From Apostichopus japonicus (Eukaryota > Echinodermata > Holothuroidea > Aspidochirotida > Stichopodidae): a stretch of DNA of 64,000 bases. The notes below the pieces were generated by a model. The model was not told the DNA's origin. It saw only the letters and a list, made by a program, of their open reading frames with translations, and searched no databases. The translations under genes were made by a program, and so were the position numbers. The DNA lies in the NCBI RefSeq assembly GCF_037975245.1, contig NC_092582.1, positions 14,672,077 to 14,736,076 of the forward strand. The letters run 5' to 3'. Within the stretch, counting starts at the first letter, position 1. Every line of letters begins with the position of its first letter. Positions 63,001 through 64,000 of the stretch are shown here, piece by piece.

Positions 63001-64000
63001 CTGAAAGTGGTCATACTTTTATACCTTATTTACTGCTAGATATACACCATCAAATTTTCCCACTGACACGTTTACTTGTCCGAAATGACCCTCCTCGGCG
63101 TCTTGGAATAATTTGATGGGTTGTTGATTCCAGATAACCAAAGAAAACGTACAGGGAGTTTATAGTGTATGTATATGTCTTTGTGTCGTTGAAAGGGTAC
63201 AGGGAAAGTAAGGTATACTACCAAAATAGGGGGAGGGGCAGGGAAGAGTATAGGGATAAAGTACTTACAAGCCTACATCCCTGCGATAAAACGGAATAAA
63301 GATGCGATTATTAAACCAAAATTGAGATGCATACAGGGGGAAATTCTCCTTCATTTTACGGTACCGACTTGTGGGGGGGGGGGGGGTTAGGGATGAGTAG
63401 ATAAGTCAATTGCTTTAGCTGTCCTAACCTATAGATGAATTCGCCGACCTATTCCAGGGGGGGAATCCAGGATTTTAAAAAGAAGGGAGTGTGGCACTAA
63501 CACGGGGTCTTTAAGATATAATTCAGAGAAAATGGGGTGAAACTTTACAAGTGAAATATGGTGCAACCTGAGGTATATTTCCGCTATCATAACGTCTAAA
63601 TAGTGACACTGGTAATGTTTGGCTAATGACTATGGCCACCCTTAATTTTCTTGTGTGGGGTTGAATGGGGTTGAATGGGGATGAATACCCAACACACACC
63701 CAACCCCCTGCACCCGCCCCTACATTCAACACACTGCTAGTAACGATGTGTCGCCACTCGCATTATAACACATATGTGACATGGTTTGCTTTTTATGACA
63801 CTATACAGGCAGTATGCCAACTATAACGTGACTAAAAAATCAGCAAAATACTGCGCTTTAATTATTCACTGTCCGGAGACTTTATCACCTCCTTCAATCT
63901 CTTCCCCCTCCACTTAATTCTCACAAAAATGGTCTGATTCAATGTGGAACGTGACATTGCTGAGACCACGTGATCTGGTATAAACACAAGCGCACACACA
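60080..64000. other. Upstream and intergenic DNA, no supported gene
   Basis: This should include the promoter of the ADAMTSL-like gene and perhaps a 5'UTR exon, but no clear TATA box or CpG-rich block stands out. There are C or G tracts at about 60591, 61208, 61502 and 63374. Short ORFs on both strands lack coding bias and splice support. Confidence 0.4.

Noticed and set aside
1-64000. CRISPR array, prokaryotic operons or viral genome
   Set aside because: No regularly spaced identical repeats, no bacterial-style gene packing and no viral replication or structural genes seen; gene structure is eukaryotic.

Overview
The window reads as a chromosomal segment of a metazoan. It has AT-rich non-coding DNA, long introns with GT..AG borders, many transposon remnants and microsatellites, and no bacterial-style gene packing. 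Intron-rich genes together with an AJM1-like junctional protein and an ADAMTS-like/papilin-family matrix protein fit a marine invertebrate. I lean towards a non-chordate deuterostome (echinoderm-like), but this rests on general impression and not on a diagnostic sequence.

Layout. (1) 1-5.9 kb: the 5' end of a minus-strand gene running off the left edge. It shows one convincing first coding exon (1715-1820) and a candidate promoter and 5'UTR exon near 5.6-5.9 kb. Its first intron carries a MITE with a perfect 10-bp target duplication. (2) 5.9-10.5 kb: non-coding, with a (CCAT)n tract, an AT tract and a CAGGG-type MITE. (3) 10.55-24.17 kb: one uninterrupted 13.6-kb plus-strand reading frame of 4540 residues. 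It has an N-terminal membrane anchor, a very long low-complexity middle and a C-terminal MYND-like zinc finger plus conserved tail. The best call is an apical junction component 1 (AJM1)-like protein. (4) 24.2-40.7 kb: about 16 kb between two convergent genes, holding repeats, a mariner-type MITE, a tRNA-derived SINE and one short coding-looking ORF. (5) 40.69-60.08 kb: a complete 17-coding-exon minus-strand gene that I assembled from splice signals. Every junction keeps phase and the sum is exactly 1343 codons including the stop. The product has a signal peptide, TSP1, ADAMTS cysteine-rich and spacer domains, a long mucin-like Ser/Thr-rich linker, six more TSP1 repeats and a C-terminal PLAC domain. 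It has no protease domain, so it is an ADAMTSL/papilin-type secreted matrix protein. (6) 60.1-64 kb: upstream and intergenic DNA with no gene I can support.

The two main genes need not work together. The first product is expected at the cytoplasmic face of epithelial junctions and the second in the extracellular matrix. The most unusual non-coding feature is a roughly 400-bp tandem repeat array (53.1-55.6 kb) inside the fifth coding-region intron of the ADAMTSL-like gene. Its units carry AGGTCA-type nuclear-receptor half-sites in a fixed DR4-DR5-DR1 order. A MITE inserted 23 bp from a splice donor of the same gene is a second point of interest. I found no rRNA, no functional tRNA, no CRISPR array and no intact transposase or reverse transcriptase gene.
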